DNA from: Streptomyces typhae
GTDB lineage: Bacteria > Actinomycetota > Actinomycetes > Streptomycetales > Streptomycetaceae
NCBI RefSeq assembly: GCF_009755605.1
Contig: NZ_WPNZ01000001.1
Span: forward strand, 831,544-895,543
DNA: 64,000 nt
Direction: 5' to 3'
The stretch's first letter is position 1, and each line of letters opens with the position of its first letter. Below, piece by piece: positions 43,999 to 53,123 of this stretch. The position numbers were made by a program, and so were the translations under genes. The notes beneath the pieces were generated by a model. The model worked only from the letters and a program-made list of their open reading frames with translations. It made no database searches and had not been told where the DNA came from.

Positions 43999-44901
43999 AT
44001 GCCCGCCACCGCTCACACCCCTGCCTCTCCGCCCACCTCGCACCCCGTCTCCGTCCTGGGCCTCGGCATGATGGGCACCGCCCTGGCGGCGGCCCTGCTG
44101 AGGGCGGGACACCCCACCACCGTCTGGAACCGCAGCGCCGCGAAGACCGGGCCGCTCGCCGCGCAGGGCGCGACCCCCGCGGACACGGCCGGGGCCGCGG
44201 TCACCGCGAGTCCCCTCGTGATCGCCTGCCTGACGACCAACGACAACGTGCGCGAGCTGTTCGCGCCGCTCACCGAGGAGCTGCGCGGCCGCACCCTGGT
44301 GAACCTCACCAACGGCACGCCCTCCCAGGCACGGGAGTTGGCGGCCTGGGCGCGGGAGCACGGCATCTCCTACGTCGACGGCGGCATCATGGCCGTACCG
44401 CAGATGATCGCGGGCCCGCAGGCGTACATCCTCTACAGCGGCGACGAGGACGCGTACACGGCGCACCGCGACACCCTCGCCGCGCTCGCCGACACCAAGT
44501 GGGTGGGCACGGACGCGGGTCTCGCCGCGCTGTGGGACCTCGCCCTGCTGACCGGCATGTACGGGATGGACCTCGGGGTCTCCCAGGCCTACGCCCTGAT
44601 CGGCAGCGCGGGCGTGCCCGCGAAGGAGTTCGCGCCGCTCCTGCTCGAATGGGTCGTCGCGATGACCCACGGCATGGTGCCCGGCACCGCCGAGGCCCTG
44701 GACTCCGGACAGCACCTCACCGATGTCTCCAGCCTGGCGGTGAATCAGGCGGCGGTGCCCAACGCGGCGGCGGCGTTCGCCGAACAGGGCGTCCAGGACC
44801 TGCTGTTCGCGTCGCTGCGCCCGCTCCTGGACCGGGCCGTCGCCGAGGGGCACGGAGCCGACGGCCTGTCCCGCCTCTCCGAGCTGCTCAGGACGCCGTA
44901 G
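43999..44901 (+). CDS. Imine-reductase-like NAD(P)-binding protein
   Basis: A 300-residue protein of the 6-phosphogluconate/beta-hydroxyacid dehydrogenase superfamily. VLGLGMMGTALAAALLRAGHPTTVWNRSAAK is the nucleotide site with an NADP-type NRS. LVNLTNGTPSQARELAAWA and GIMAVPQMIAGPQA fit the imine reductase branch. The catalytic Lys of classic dehydrogenases is absent, as in that branch. The natural substrate is unknown. Confidence 0.82.
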   Translation: MPATAHTPASPPTSHPVSVLGLGMMGTALAAALLRAGHPTTVWNRSAAKTGPLAAQGATPADTAGAAVTASPLVIACLTTNDNVRELFAPLTEELRGRTLVNLTNGTPSQARELAAWAREHGISYVDGGIMAVPQMIAGPQAYILYSGDEDAYTAHRDTLAALADTKWVGTDAGLAALWDLALLTGMYGMDLGVSQAYALIGSAGVPAKEFAPLLLEWVVAMTHGMVPGTAEALDSGQHLTDVSSLAVNQAAVPNAAAAFAEQGVQDLLFASLRPLLDRAVAEGHGADGLSRLSELLRTP

Positions 44902-44929
44902 GGCAGCCAGGCCGTCAGCCGCCAGGGCA

Positions 44930-45922
44930 TCACGGGACGAGCACCACCTTGCCGGTCGTCCGCCGCTGTTCGAGGGCCGCGTGCACCTCGGCCGCGTGGG
45001 ACAGCGGGAAGGACTGGACGGCGGGGGTGAGGCGGCCCGCCGCGGCGGCGGCCAGGGCGCGGCGCTCGTGCTCCGGGCGGTCGTCGGGCCGCCCGATGAG
45101 CCGCATCAGGGCGTCGACGTAGGTGAGGCCGCGCGCCGCCAGGGTCTCCTCGTCGGGCGCGAACTCCTGCTGCGACGCCGACCCGATGGACACGAACCGG
45201 CCGCCGTGGTCGAGCAGTCCGAACGCGGCCGCCGCCTTCGCGCCGCCCACGCCGTCCAGGACGACGCTCACGCCGCGCCCGCCGAGCCGTGCCCGCACCT
45301 CGTCGTCCCAGCCGTCCTCGTCGTAGTCGACGGCGACGACCTCCGGGCCGCCGTCGGCACCCAGCTTGCGCACGGCGGCGACCTTGGCCGGTCCGCCCGC
45401 GGCGCCGACGACCCGCGCGCCGAGCCCGTGCGCGTGCTGCACGACGAGCCGCCCCACCCCGCCCGCCGCCGACGTCACGAGGACGACGTCGTCGGGGGTG
45501 AGGGCGGCGATGTCGAGGAGGCCGACGGTGGTGGTGCCGGTGACCACCATGGCCACGGCGGCCTCGAAGCCGAGCCCGGCGGGCACCGGGTGCAGCGCGC
45601 CGACGTCGGCGACGGCCAGTTCGGCGTAGCCGCCGGGGGTGCCGTGCGCGGTCACCACGGACCGCCCCAGCCACTCCTGCCCCACTCCGGGGCCGACCGA
45701 GTCCACGACACCGGCGACCTCCCCGCCGAAGATCGCGGGCAGCTCGGGCGGCGGCGGCGCCAGGTCCCCTCCGGTGCCCGCCCGCAGCACCGTCTCGATG
45801 AAGTGCACCCCGGCGGCCCGGACGGCGATCCGCACCTGCCCGGGAGCGGGCTCGGGGTCGGGCACGGTCTCGTACCGCAGATTGGCGGCGGGCCCGAACT
45901 CATGGAGTACGACGGCGTGCAT
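44930..45922 (-). CDS. Zinc-type quinone oxidoreductase (MDR family)
   Basis: A 330-residue medium-chain reductase: MHAVVLHEFGPAANLRYETVPDPEPAPGQV at the start, FGGEVAGVVDSVGPGV, and the nucleotide site VLVTSAAGGVGRLVVQHAHGLGARVVG. It lacks structural zinc cysteines, as quinone reductases do. ATG 45922 follows GGGAGGA. A long palindrome upstream (45977-46006) looks like a MerR-type operator. Confidence 0.87.
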   Translation of the reverse strand: MHAVVLHEFGPAANLRYETVPDPEPAPGQVRIAVRAAGVHFIETVLRAGTGGDLAPPPPELPAIFGGEVAGVVDSVGPGVGQEWLGRSVVTAHGTPGGYAELAVADVGALHPVPAGLGFEAAVAMVVTGTTTVGLLDIAALTPDDVVLVTSAAGGVGRLVVQHAHGLGARVVGAAGGPAKVAAVRKLGADGGPEVVAVDYDEDGWDDEVRARLGGRGVSVVLDGVGGAKAAAAFGLLDHGGRFVSIGSASQQEFAPDEETLAARGLTYVDALMRLIGRPDDRPEHERRALAAAAAGRLTPAVQSFPLSHAAEVHAALEQRRTTGKVVLVP

Positions 45923-45976
45923 CTGGTCCTCCCGGACGTGGGGATCGGGTCGATGCACCTACCCTCGGACCTCAAC

Positions 45977-46006
45977 AGCGGTTGAAGTCAAGTGACTCCA
46001 ACCGCT
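45977..46006. promoter_or_regulatory. Palindromic operator upstream of quinone oxidoreductase
   Basis: AGCGGTTG (45977-45984) pairs with CAACCGCT (45999-46006), with inner AAGTCA/TGACT complement. On the minus strand it contains TTGACTTCAACC, as in spacers bound by MerR-type regulators. No regulator gene is adjacent. Confidence 0.55.
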
Positions 46007-46040
46007 GGGGACTGCTGAGACGTGACCGCCGCCGCTGCGA

Positions 46041-47036
46041 CTACACCGCCAGCCGGCGCGCCGCTTCGGTGGCCCAGTAGGTGAGGATGACGCTCGCGCC
46101 GGCCCGCTTGATGCCGGCGAGGGACTCCATGATCGTCCGGTCCCGGTCGATCCAGCCGCGCTCGGCGGCGGCCTCGATCATCGCGTACTCGCCGGAGACC
46201 TGGTACGCGGCCACGGGCACCTGCGCCTCGTCCGCGACCCGGGCGAGGATGTCGAGATAGGGCCCGGCGGGCTTCACCATCACCATGTCGGCGCCCTCTT
46301 CGAGGTCGAGCGCCAGCTCCCGCAGGGACTCCTTGATGTTCGCCGGGTCCTGCTGGTACGTCTTGCGGTCGCCCTTGAGCGAGGACCCCACGGCCTCCCG
46401 GAAGGGCCCGAAGAACGCCGACGCGTACTTCGCCGTGTACGCGAGGACCGCGACGTCCCCGTGCCCGGTCTGGTCGAGCGCGTCCCTGATGACGCCGATC
46501 TGGCCGTCCATCATGCCGCTCGGCCCCACCACGTGGGCGCCCGCGTCGGCCTGGACCTGCGCCATCTCCGCGTACCGCTCCAGGGTCGTGTCGTTGTCGA
46601 CCCGTCCCCGCGCGTCCAGGACACCGCAGTGCCCGTGGTCGGTGAACTCGTCCAGGCACAGGTCGGACATGACGATCAGGTCGTCACCGACCTCCGCCCG
46701 CACGTCCCGGAGCGCGACCTGGAGGATGCCGTCCGGGTCGGTGCCCACGGTGCCGAGGTTGTCCTTCTTGGACTCCTCCGGGACCCCGTACAGCATGATC
46801 CCGCTGACGCCCGCCGCGACCGCCTCGGCGGCGGCCTTCTTCAGGGTGTCCCGGGTGTGCTGCACCACCCCCGGCATCGACCCGATCCCGACCGGCTCCG
46901 TGATGCCCTCCCGCACGAACGCGGGCAGCACGAGATCGGCCGGATGCAGCCGGGTCTCGGCGACCATGCGCCGCATGACGGGGGTGGTGCGCAGCCGCCG
47001 CGGCCGCGTACCCGGGAACGACCCGTTCGTACTCAC
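46041..47036 (-). CDS. hemB: Porphobilinogen synthase
   Basis: A 331-residue 5-aminolevulinate dehydratase that condenses two ALA molecules to porphobilinogen. The two active-site lysines are in [15 protein letters not shown] and [12 protein letters not shown]. The metal-binding region [19 protein letters not shown] has the Asp/His type with [13 protein letters not shown] 47036 is preferred for its upstream GGAAG; GTG 47048 would add four residues. It is separated from hemD by dispersed repeat A. Confidence 0.94.
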   Translation of the reverse strand: MSTNGSFPGTRPRRLRTTPVMRRMVAETRLHPADLVLPAFVREGITEPVGIGSMPGVVQHTRDTLKKAAAEAVAAGVSGIMLYGVPEESKKDNLGTVGTDPDGILQVALRDVRAEVGDDLIVMSDLCLDEFTDHGHCGVLDARGRVDNDTTLERYAEMAQVQADAGAHVVGPSGMMDGQIGVIRDALDQTGHGDVAVLAYTAKYASAFFGPFREAVGSSLKGDRKTYQQDPANIKESLRELALDLEEGADMVMVKPAGPYLDILARVADEAQVPVAAYQVSGEYAMIEAAAERGWIDRDRTIMESLAGIKRAGASVILTYWATEAARRLAV

Positions 47037-47060
47037 TCCTACTTCCACCTCACAGTTGAT

Positions 47061-47174
47061 AGCCCGTCCGGCGTTCGAGGACGAGGCGCGGAGCGCCGAT
47101 AGCGGGGGTCCAGGGGGCGGCAGCCCCCTGGTTACGGGAAAGGGGCGGGCCTGGGGCGCCCCCGCGAGGGCACC
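47061..47174 (+). repeat. Dispersed intergenic repeat A, copy 2
   Basis: Nearly identical to 8405-8515, with the same order: AGCCCGTCCGGCGTT, then CAGGGGG...CCCCCTG, then GCGAGGGCACC. It fills the hemB-hemD gap and ends at the hemD stop codon. Confidence 0.85.
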
Positions 47175-48836
47175 CTACGGCGCCGCGGCCCGCCGCCGCC
47201 GGGCCCCCGGACGCCGCTCACTGGGCCGGGTGACGACCTCCCCCGCCTCCACGGCGGCAGCCCTGCGCGCCGCCCCGAACTGGGCGAGCGCCTCGGCCAG
47301 CCTGTGCACGGAGGGCTCCGGGGCCATGACGTCCACGCGCAGCCCGTGCTCCTCCGCGGTCTTCGCGGTGGCGGGCCCGATACAGGCGATCACGGTCACG
47401 TTGTGCGGCTTGCCCGCGATGCCCACCAGGTTCCGCACGGTGCTCGACGAGGTGAAGAGCACCGCGTCGAAGCCGCCGCCCTTGATGGCCTCCCGGGTCT
47501 CCGCCGGCGGCGGCGAGGCCCGCACGGTCCGGTAGGCCGTCACGTCGTCGACCTCCCAGCCCAGGTCGATGAGCCCGGCGACCAGGGTCTCCGTGGCGAT
47601 GTCGGCGCGCGGCAGGAACACCCGGTCGATCGGGTCGAAGACCGGGTCGTACGGCGGCCAGTCCTCCAGGAGACCGGCGGCGGACTGCTCCCCGCTCGGT
47701 ACGAGGTCCGGCTTCACGCCGAAGGCGACGAGCGCGGCAGCGGTCTGCTCCCCCACCGCGGCGACCTTGATCCCGGCGAAGGCACGGGCGTCGAGCCCGT
47801 ACTCCTCGAACTTCTCCCGCACCGCCTTGACGGCGTTCACCGAGGTGAAGGCGATCCACTCGTACCGCCCGGTGACCAGGCCCTTGACGGCCCGCTCCAT
47901 CTGCTGCGGGGTGCGCGGCGGCTCGACGGCGATCGTCGGCACCTCGTGCGGCACCGCGCCGTAGGAGCGGAGCTGGTCGGAGAGCGAGGCGGCCTGTTCC
48001 TTGGTACGCGGTACGAGGACCCGCCACCCGAAGAGCGGCTTCGACTCGAACCACGACAACTGGTCGCGCTGCGCGGCCGCGGAGCGCTCACCGACCACGG
48101 CTATGACGGGCTGCCCGCCGTCCGGCGACGGCAGCACCTTGGCCTGCTTGAGGACCTGCGCGATGGTGCCGAGCGTCGCGGTCCAGGTGCGCTGGCGCGT
48201 CGTCGTACCGGCGATCGTCACCGTCATCGGGGTGTCCGGCTTGCGCCCGGCGGAGACCAGCTCACCCGCCGCTGCGGCGACCGAGTCCAGGGACGTGGAG
48301 ACCACCACGGTCCCGTCGGACGCGCCGACCTCCCCCCAGCAGCGCTCGGAGGCGGTGCGCGCGTCGACGAACCGCACGTCGGTGCCCTGCGCGTCCCGCA
48401 GCGGCACCCCCGCGTACGCGGGCACCCCGACCGCGGCGGCGATGCCGGGCACCACCTCGAAGGGGATGCCCTCGGCGGCGCAGGCGAGCATCTCGCCCGC
48501 GGCGTAGGCGTCCAGGCCCGGATCGCCGCTCACCGCACGCACGACCCGCCTGCCGCCCCGCGCGCCCTCCATGACAAGATTGGCCGCGACTGAGGCCGAC
48601 GGCCCGTCGACGCTCGCTGACGTGCCGTCAGCAGCCTGCGGGAGAGGTGTGTCCACACCCCCTCGGGCGTGCACACGAACGACATCGAGAACATCCGGCT
48701 CGGCGATCAGCACATCCGCTCGGGCCAGCGCCTCGACGGCGCGCAGGGTCAGCAGTCCCGGATCTCCGGGTCCGGCACCGAGAAAGGTGACGTGCCCGTG
48801 TGCGGGAAGGCCGGGAAGGTTCGAGGTGGGGCTCAA
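47175..48836 (-). CDS. hemD: Uroporphyrinogen-III synthase fused to methyltransferase domain
   Basis: A 553-residue fusion. Residues about 12-245 form a tetrapyrrole methylase (CobA/CysG-like) domain with VTFLGAGPGDPGLLTLRAVEAL, VRAVSGDPG and VVPGIAAAVGVPAYAGVPL. Residues about 265-520 form the HemD domain with GWRVLVPRTKEQAASLSDQLRSYGA and FTSSSTVRNLVGI. It closes hydroxymethylbilane to uroporphyrinogen III, and the first domain could start siroheme or cobalamin synthesis. TTG 48836 overlaps the hemC stop (TTGA), with GGGGAG eight bases before it. Confidence 0.92.
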   Translation of the reverse strand: MSPTSNLPGLPAHGHVTFLGAGPGDPGLLTLRAVEALARADVLIAEPDVLDVVRVHARGGVDTPLPQAADGTSASVDGPSASVAANLVMEGARGGRRVVRAVSGDPGLDAYAAGEMLACAAEGIPFEVVPGIAAAVGVPAYAGVPLRDAQGTDVRFVDARTASERCWGEVGASDGTVVVSTSLDSVAAAAGELVSAGRKPDTPMTVTIAGTTTRQRTWTATLGTIAQVLKQAKVLPSPDGGQPVIAVVGERSAAAQRDQLSWFESKPLFGWRVLVPRTKEQAASLSDQLRSYGAVPHEVPTIAVEPPRTPQQMERAVKGLVTGRYEWIAFTSVNAVKAVREKFEEYGLDARAFAGIKVAAVGEQTAAALVAFGVKPDLVPSGEQSAAGLLEDWPPYDPVFDPIDRVFLPRADIATETLVAGLIDLGWEVDDVTAYRTVRASPPPAETREAIKGGGFDAVLFTSSSTVRNLVGIAGKPHNVTVIACIGPATAKTAEEHGLRVDVMAPEPSVHRLAEALAQFGAARRAAAVEAGEVVTRPSERRPGARRRRAAAP

Positions 48837-49792
48837 AGTGCTCGCTCCCCCATCAGACCGGCCGCGCCCTTGGCAAGCATCTCGACGGCGAGTTCCCGTC
48901 CGAGTGCCATCGCCTGGTCGTGTGTCCCGGGCACGGGACCGGTGGTGGACAGCTGCACCAGCGTCGAGCCGTCGGTGGCACCGACGACGCCGCGCAGGCG
49001 CATTTCCTTGACAATCTGCCCGTCGGTGAGGAGGTCGGCCAACGCACCCACGGGTGCGCTGCAGCCTGCCTCCAGGGCGGCGAGCAGGGATCGCTCGGCG
49101 GTCACGGCGACCCGCGTGTACGGGTCGTCGAGCTCGGCGAGCGCGGCGGCGAGTGACGCGTGGGTCGCTGCGCACTCGATCGCCAGTGCCCCCTGGCCGG
49201 GGGCGGGCAGAACGGTGTCGACCGACAGGAAGTCGGTCACCTCGTCGATCCGGCCGACGCGGCTGAGTCCCGCGGCGGCGAGCACGACGGCGTCGAGCTT
49301 CCCGTCGCGTACGTATCCGATGCGGGTGTCGACGTTCCCGCGGATCGGCACGGTCTGTATGGACAAGCCGTGGCTGCGGGCGTAGGCGTTCAGCTGCGCC
49401 ATGCGGCGCGGCGAGCCCGTGCCCACGCGGGCCCCGTCGGGAAGCTCCGCGAAGGTCAGCCCGTCGCGGGCCACCAGCGCGTCCCGCGGGTCCTCGCGCT
49501 CCGGCACCGCCGCGAGCGTCAGGTCGGCGGGCTGGGCCGTGGGCAGGTCCTTCAGCGAGTGCACGGCGAAGTCGACCTCGCCGGCGAGCAGCGCGTCGCG
49601 CAGCGCGGTGACGAACACGCCGGTGCCGCCGATCTGCGCGAGGTGCTCGCGGGAGACGTCGCCGAACGTGGTGATCTCCACAAGCTCGACGGGGCGCCCC
49701 GTCAGCTCGGTGACCCTCCGGGCCACCTGCCCGGACTGGGCCATGGCCAGCTTGCTGCGCCTGGTCCCGAGTCGCAGTGCCTTCTCGGTCAT
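48833..49792 (-). CDS. hemC: Hydroxymethylbilane synthase
   Basis: A 319-residue porphobilinogen deaminase. The dipyrromethane cofactor attaches at C244 (ALEAGCSAPVGA). The catalytic DFAVHSLKDLPT region is at about 74-84, and GTGSPRRMAQL and GNVDTRI follow. The ATG overlaps the hemA stop, and its own stop overlaps the hemD start, so hemA-hemC-hemD form one coupled unit under Rex control. Confidence 0.96.
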   Translation of the reverse strand: MTEKALRLGTRRSKLAMAQSGQVARRVTELTGRPVELVEITTFGDVSREHLAQIGGTGVFVTALRDALLAGEVDFAVHSLKDLPTAQPADLTLAAVPEREDPRDALVARDGLTFAELPDGARVGTGSPRRMAQLNAYARSHGLSIQTVPIRGNVDTRIGYVRDGKLDAVVLAAAGLSRVGRIDEVTDFLSVDTVLPAPGQGALAIECAATHASLAAALAELDDPYTRVAVTAERSLLAALEAGCSAPVGALADLLTDGQIVKEMRLRGVVGATDGSTLVQLSTTGPVPGTHDQAMALGRELAVEMLAKGAAGLMGERAL

Positions 49793-51537
49793 GCGCGGCC
49801 TCGCTTGGGTTCGTCGTTCTCCTGGTGCTGCCCGAGCCGCCCGCCGGCGTTGCTCAGGAGGTCGGCCCGGGAGACGGCGGCGACCGTCTCCGGGTCGAGG
49901 TCGAAGAGGGTGCGCAGCGCGTCGGCGTATCCGGCGCCGCCGGGCTCGCTGGCGAGCTGCTTCACCCGCACCGTCGGGGCGTGCAGCAGCTTGTCGACGA
50001 CGCGGCGCACGGTCTGCGTGATCTCCGCGCGCTCCTTGTCGCCGAGCGCGGGCAGCCGCCCGTCGAGCCGGGCCATCTCGCTGCTGACGACATCGGCGGC
50101 CATCGTGCGCAGGGCGACGACGGTCGGCGTGATGTGCGCGGCCCGCTGGGCGGCGCCGAACGCGGCGACCTCGTCGGACACGATGGTGCGCACCGCGTCC
50201 ACGTCGGCGGCCATCGGCGCGTCGGCGGAGGCGTCGGCCAGGGACTCGATGTCGACGAGCCGCACGCCCGGTAGGCGGTGCGCGGCGGCGTCGATGTCCC
50301 GGGGCATGGCGAGGTCGAGCAGGTGCAGGGCGGCGGCGCGGGCCGCGGAGGCCAGGGGGGCCGGGGCCGTGCGGCTCGTCCGTGCCGCGGCGGCGCCCAC
50401 CGCGGGGCTGTTGCCGACGAGCGCGGCGTGCTGCTCGTACGCGGTCTCGTCACCGACCTCGGACCCGACGGGACAGCCGTCCGGGGTCGTCGGGCGGTCG
50501 GTGGCGGGGCCTGAGCGGTCGGTGTGAACCGCGTGATCAGGGTGGCCTGGGCGACGGGAGTGGTCCGAGTGACCCATGTGGCCCGGAGCCGGGGCGATCA
50601 AGCAGTCGTCGTCGGTACAGACGGACTCCCCGGCACGCACGTCCCGAGCATCCGCGTCCGCGCGGTGCTCGGCACCGCCGTCCGCGCCGTCCGCACCGGC
50701 GCGGCCGGCGAGCGCCGCCGTGACATCGGCCGCGGTGAGGACGAGCCCCGTCGCTCCGGTGCAGGACACGGCCACGTCGGCACGTGTAAGTTCCTCCGCC
50801 ACGCTGTCCATCGGGACAGCGCGGGCGGTGACTCCGGTGCCGCCGTCCCCGAGGATGGCGGCGAGGCGCTCGGCCCGCTCCAAGGTGCGGTTGGCGACGA
50901 CGACCTCGTCCACGCCGGAGCGCGCGAGCGTCGCCGCGGCCAGCGAGGACATGGAGCCCGCGCCGATCACCAGGGCGCGCTTGCCCTTGGCCCAGGCGGT
51001 CACGGACTCGCGGCCCGCGAGCTGTTCGAGGCCGAAGGTGACGAGCGACTGCCCGGCCCGGTCGATGCCGGTCTCCGAGTGCGCCCGCTTACCCACGCGC
51101 AGGGCCTGCTGGAAGAGGTCGTTGAGGAGGCGGCCCGCGGTGTGCAGCTCCTGCGCCCGCGCGAGCGAGTCCTTGATCTGGCCGAGGATCTGCCCCTCGC
51201 CCACGACCATGGAGTCGAGCCCGCACGCCACCGAGAACAGGTGGTGGACGGCCCGGTCCTCGTAGTGCACGTACAGATAGGGGGTGAGCTCCTCCAGACC
51301 CACGCCGCTGTGCAGCGCGAGCAGCGTGGACAGCTCGGCGACGCCCGCGTGGAACTTGTCCACGTCCGCGTAGAGCTCGATGCGGTTGCAGGTGGCGAGC
51401 ACCGCGGCCTCGGCGGCGGGCTCGGCGGCCACCGTGTCGTGCAGCAGCTTGGCCTGCGCGCCGACGGTGAGGGCGGCCCGCTCCAGGACGCTGACCGGGG
51501 CGCTGCGGTGACTGAGGCCTACGACGAGGAGACTCAT
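49789..51537 (-). CDS. hemA: Glutamyl-tRNA reductase with long insertion
   Basis: A 582-residue enzyme reducing Glu-tRNA to glutamate-1-semialdehyde for HemL. The catalytic Cys is C50 (AVLATCNRIELY), the NADPH site is LVIGAGSMSSLAA near 189, and the dimerisation helices follow from about 455. Between about 278 and 398, inside the NADPH domain before LDLAMPRDID, is an insertion absent from most family members, with cysteines at 307, 312 and 355 and a His-rich stretch 320-338. Streptomyces HemA proteins are known to be long. The ATG overlaps the rex stop (ATGA). Confidence 0.94.
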   Translation of the reverse strand: MSLLVVGLSHRSAPVSVLERAALTVGAQAKLLHDTVAAEPAAEAAVLATCNRIELYADVDKFHAGVAELSTLLALHSGVGLEELTPYLYVHYEDRAVHHLFSVACGLDSMVVGEGQILGQIKDSLARAQELHTAGRLLNDLFQQALRVGKRAHSETGIDRAGQSLVTFGLEQLAGRESVTAWAKGKRALVIGAGSMSSLAAATLARSGVDEVVVANRTLERAERLAAILGDGGTGVTARAVPMDSVAEELTRADVAVSCTGATGLVLTAADVTAALAGRAGADGADGGAEHRADADARDVRAGESVCTDDDCLIAPAPGHMGHSDHSRRPGHPDHAVHTDRSGPATDRPTTPDGCPVGSEVGDETAYEQHAALVGNSPAVGAAAARTSRTAPAPLASAARAAALHLLDLAMPRDIDAAAHRLPGVRLVDIESLADASADAPMAADVDAVRTIVSDEVAAFGAAQRAAHITPTVVALRTMAADVVSSEMARLDGRLPALGDKERAEITQTVRRVVDKLLHAPTVRVKQLASEPGGAGYADALRTLFDLDPETVAAVSRADLLSNAGGRLGQHQENDEPKRGRA

Positions 51538-52292
51538 GCCGGCATCACGGCGGGGACGTCCCCGTCGGGTCCCTTGCGGTGGTCCTTGGCGACGGCGGGC
51601 GCGGGCGCGCCGTCGTCGCTCGCGGCGTCCTCGCCGGCCTTGCGCTGCTCGTGGAAGGCGAGGATCTGAAGCTCGATGGAGAGATCGACCTTGCGCACGT
51701 CGACGCCGTCCGGCACCGAGAGGACCGTCGGCGCGAAGTTCAGGATGGAGGTGACACCCGCGGCCACGAGCCGGTCGCACACCTGCTGGGCGGCGCCCGC
51801 CGGAGTCGCGATGACGCCGATGGAGACGCCGTTGTCGCTGATGATCCGCTCGAGGTCGTCCGTGTGCTGCACCGGCATGCCCGCCACGGGCTTGCCCGCC
51901 ATGGCCGGATCGGCGTCGATGAGGGCGGCCACGCGGAAGCCGCGCGAGGCGAACCCGCCGTAATTCGCGAGCGCGGCGCCGAGGTTGCCGATACCGACGA
52001 TGACAACCGGCCAGTCCTGGGTCAGACCGAGCTCACGGGAGATCTGGTAGACGAGGTACTCGACGTCGTAGCCGACGCCCCGCGTCCCGTAGGAGCCGAG
52101 GTACGAGAAGTCCTTGCGCAGCTTCGCGGAGTTGACCCCCGCGGCGGCGGCCAGCTCCTCGGAGGAGACCGTGGGCACCGAGCGCTCCGACAGCGCGGTC
52201 AGAGCCCTCAGGTACAGCGGAAGCCTGGCGACGGTGGCCTCGGGAATTCCTCGGCTGCGGGTCGCCGGTCGGTGAGTTCGGCCAGTTGCCAC
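51534..52292 (-). CDS. rex: Redox-sensing repressor Rex
   Basis: A 252-residue NADH/NAD+ sensing repressor. The winged HTH (about 15-80) has VSSEELAAAAGVNSAKLRKDFSYLGSYGTRGVGYD. The Rossmann domain has VVIVGIGNLGAALANY, and the C-terminal helix (LQILAFHEQR) swaps between subunits. A low-complexity tail follows. GTG 52292 follows AGGAG. It is first in rex-hemA-hemC-hemD, and a Rex operator lies about 90 bases upstream, indicating autoregulation. Confidence 0.96.
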   Translation of the reverse strand: MATGRTHRPATRSRGIPEATVARLPLYLRALTALSERSVPTVSSEELAAAAGVNSAKLRKDFSYLGSYGTRGVGYDVEYLVYQISRELGLTQDWPVVIVGIGNLGAALANYGGFASRGFRVAALIDADPAMAGKPVAGMPVQHTDDLERIISDNGVSIGVIATPAGAAQQVCDRLVAAGVTSILNFAPTVLSVPDGVDVRKVDLSIELQILAFHEQRKAGEDAASDDGAPAPAVAKDHRKGPDGDVPAVMPA

Positions 52293-52380
52293 GGTGCTCC
52301 TGCGGGTAGAGCGGGGCTGAAGGCGGGCTGGCACCCGTTGTCGTGTCCCCAGACCGCCCCGTCGACAGCAGGCTATGTCT

Positions 52381-52398
52381 TTGTGAACGCGTGCACAA
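52381..52398. promoter_or_regulatory. Rex operator (ROP)
   Basis: TTGTGAACGCGTGCACAA is a near-perfect match to the known TGTGAANNNNTTCACA operator with one changed base (TGCACA). It lies upstream of rex. Confidence 0.9.
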
Positions 52399-52670
52399 AG
52401 ATGGTGTCCGATTTGCCCGGCCAACGTGACCGGGGTCACGCGCCCCCGGCGCACTTCCCTGGAACCGGCGCACGGCCTGCTACGACACTCAGCCGACGGG
52501 GGCAAAACCGCACACTCTCCTCACGATCACGCCCCCGAGACCTCAAAACCGACCCCCGATGCTAAACGACTTTCCGGACAGCTCCTGACATCACTTCCGG
52601 CCATCGCATCCGGCCACGGCACCCCGGCGCCGCCCGCCGGCACCCCGTTACCCCTGCAACGCCCACCGTG

Positions 52671-52982
52671 CTATCCCTGCAACTCCCGCCGCAGCCGCGC
52701 CTCGTCCACCCGCCAGAACGTGTGCTGCTCCCCGTCCACCAGGACAACCGGAATCTGCTCCCAGTACTCCCGGTGCAGCGCCTCGTCCCGCGTGATGTCC
52801 CTCTCCTCCCAGGCGGCGCCCGTCTCCGCGCAGACCTTCTCGACCACGGCCCGCGCGTCGTCGCACAGATGGCAGCCCGGCTTGCCGATCAGGGTGACGA
52901 GCCGGTCGCCCGGGGCAGGACGGCCGCCCCCGCCGGTGGCTTTCTTCGCTGCGCCGCCGCTCCGGCGGAAAAGAGGACTCAT
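52671..52982 (-). CDS. Glutaredoxin-like protein
   Basis: A 103-residue protein of the glutaredoxin-like (DUF836-type) family, with the redox pair C37-HL-C40 (IGKPGCHLCDDA), the cis-Pro in QIPVVLVDG and a Gly-rich N-terminal extension of about 25 residues. It probably exchanges disulfides with an unknown partner. It lies downstream of the HAD gene start in divergent orientation and about 270 bases from the Rex operator. Confidence 0.88.
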   Translation of the reverse strand: MSPLFRRSGGAAKKATGGGGRPAPGDRLVTLIGKPGCHLCDDARAVVEKVCAETGAAWEERDITRDEALHREYWEQIPVVLVDGEQHTFWRVDEARLRRELQG

Positions 52983-53123
52983 GTCCCCAGCTTCCTACGC
53001 GGCGCGGCCCGCCCGGTACACACCCGCGCCACGCCCGGGTGTGACCAGCGCGACACGGACCGTTGACGGGTTCGCAGCCTTCCCGTCACGGCCCGACCGA
53101 ACAGAGTGGCTATGCTCGACGGC

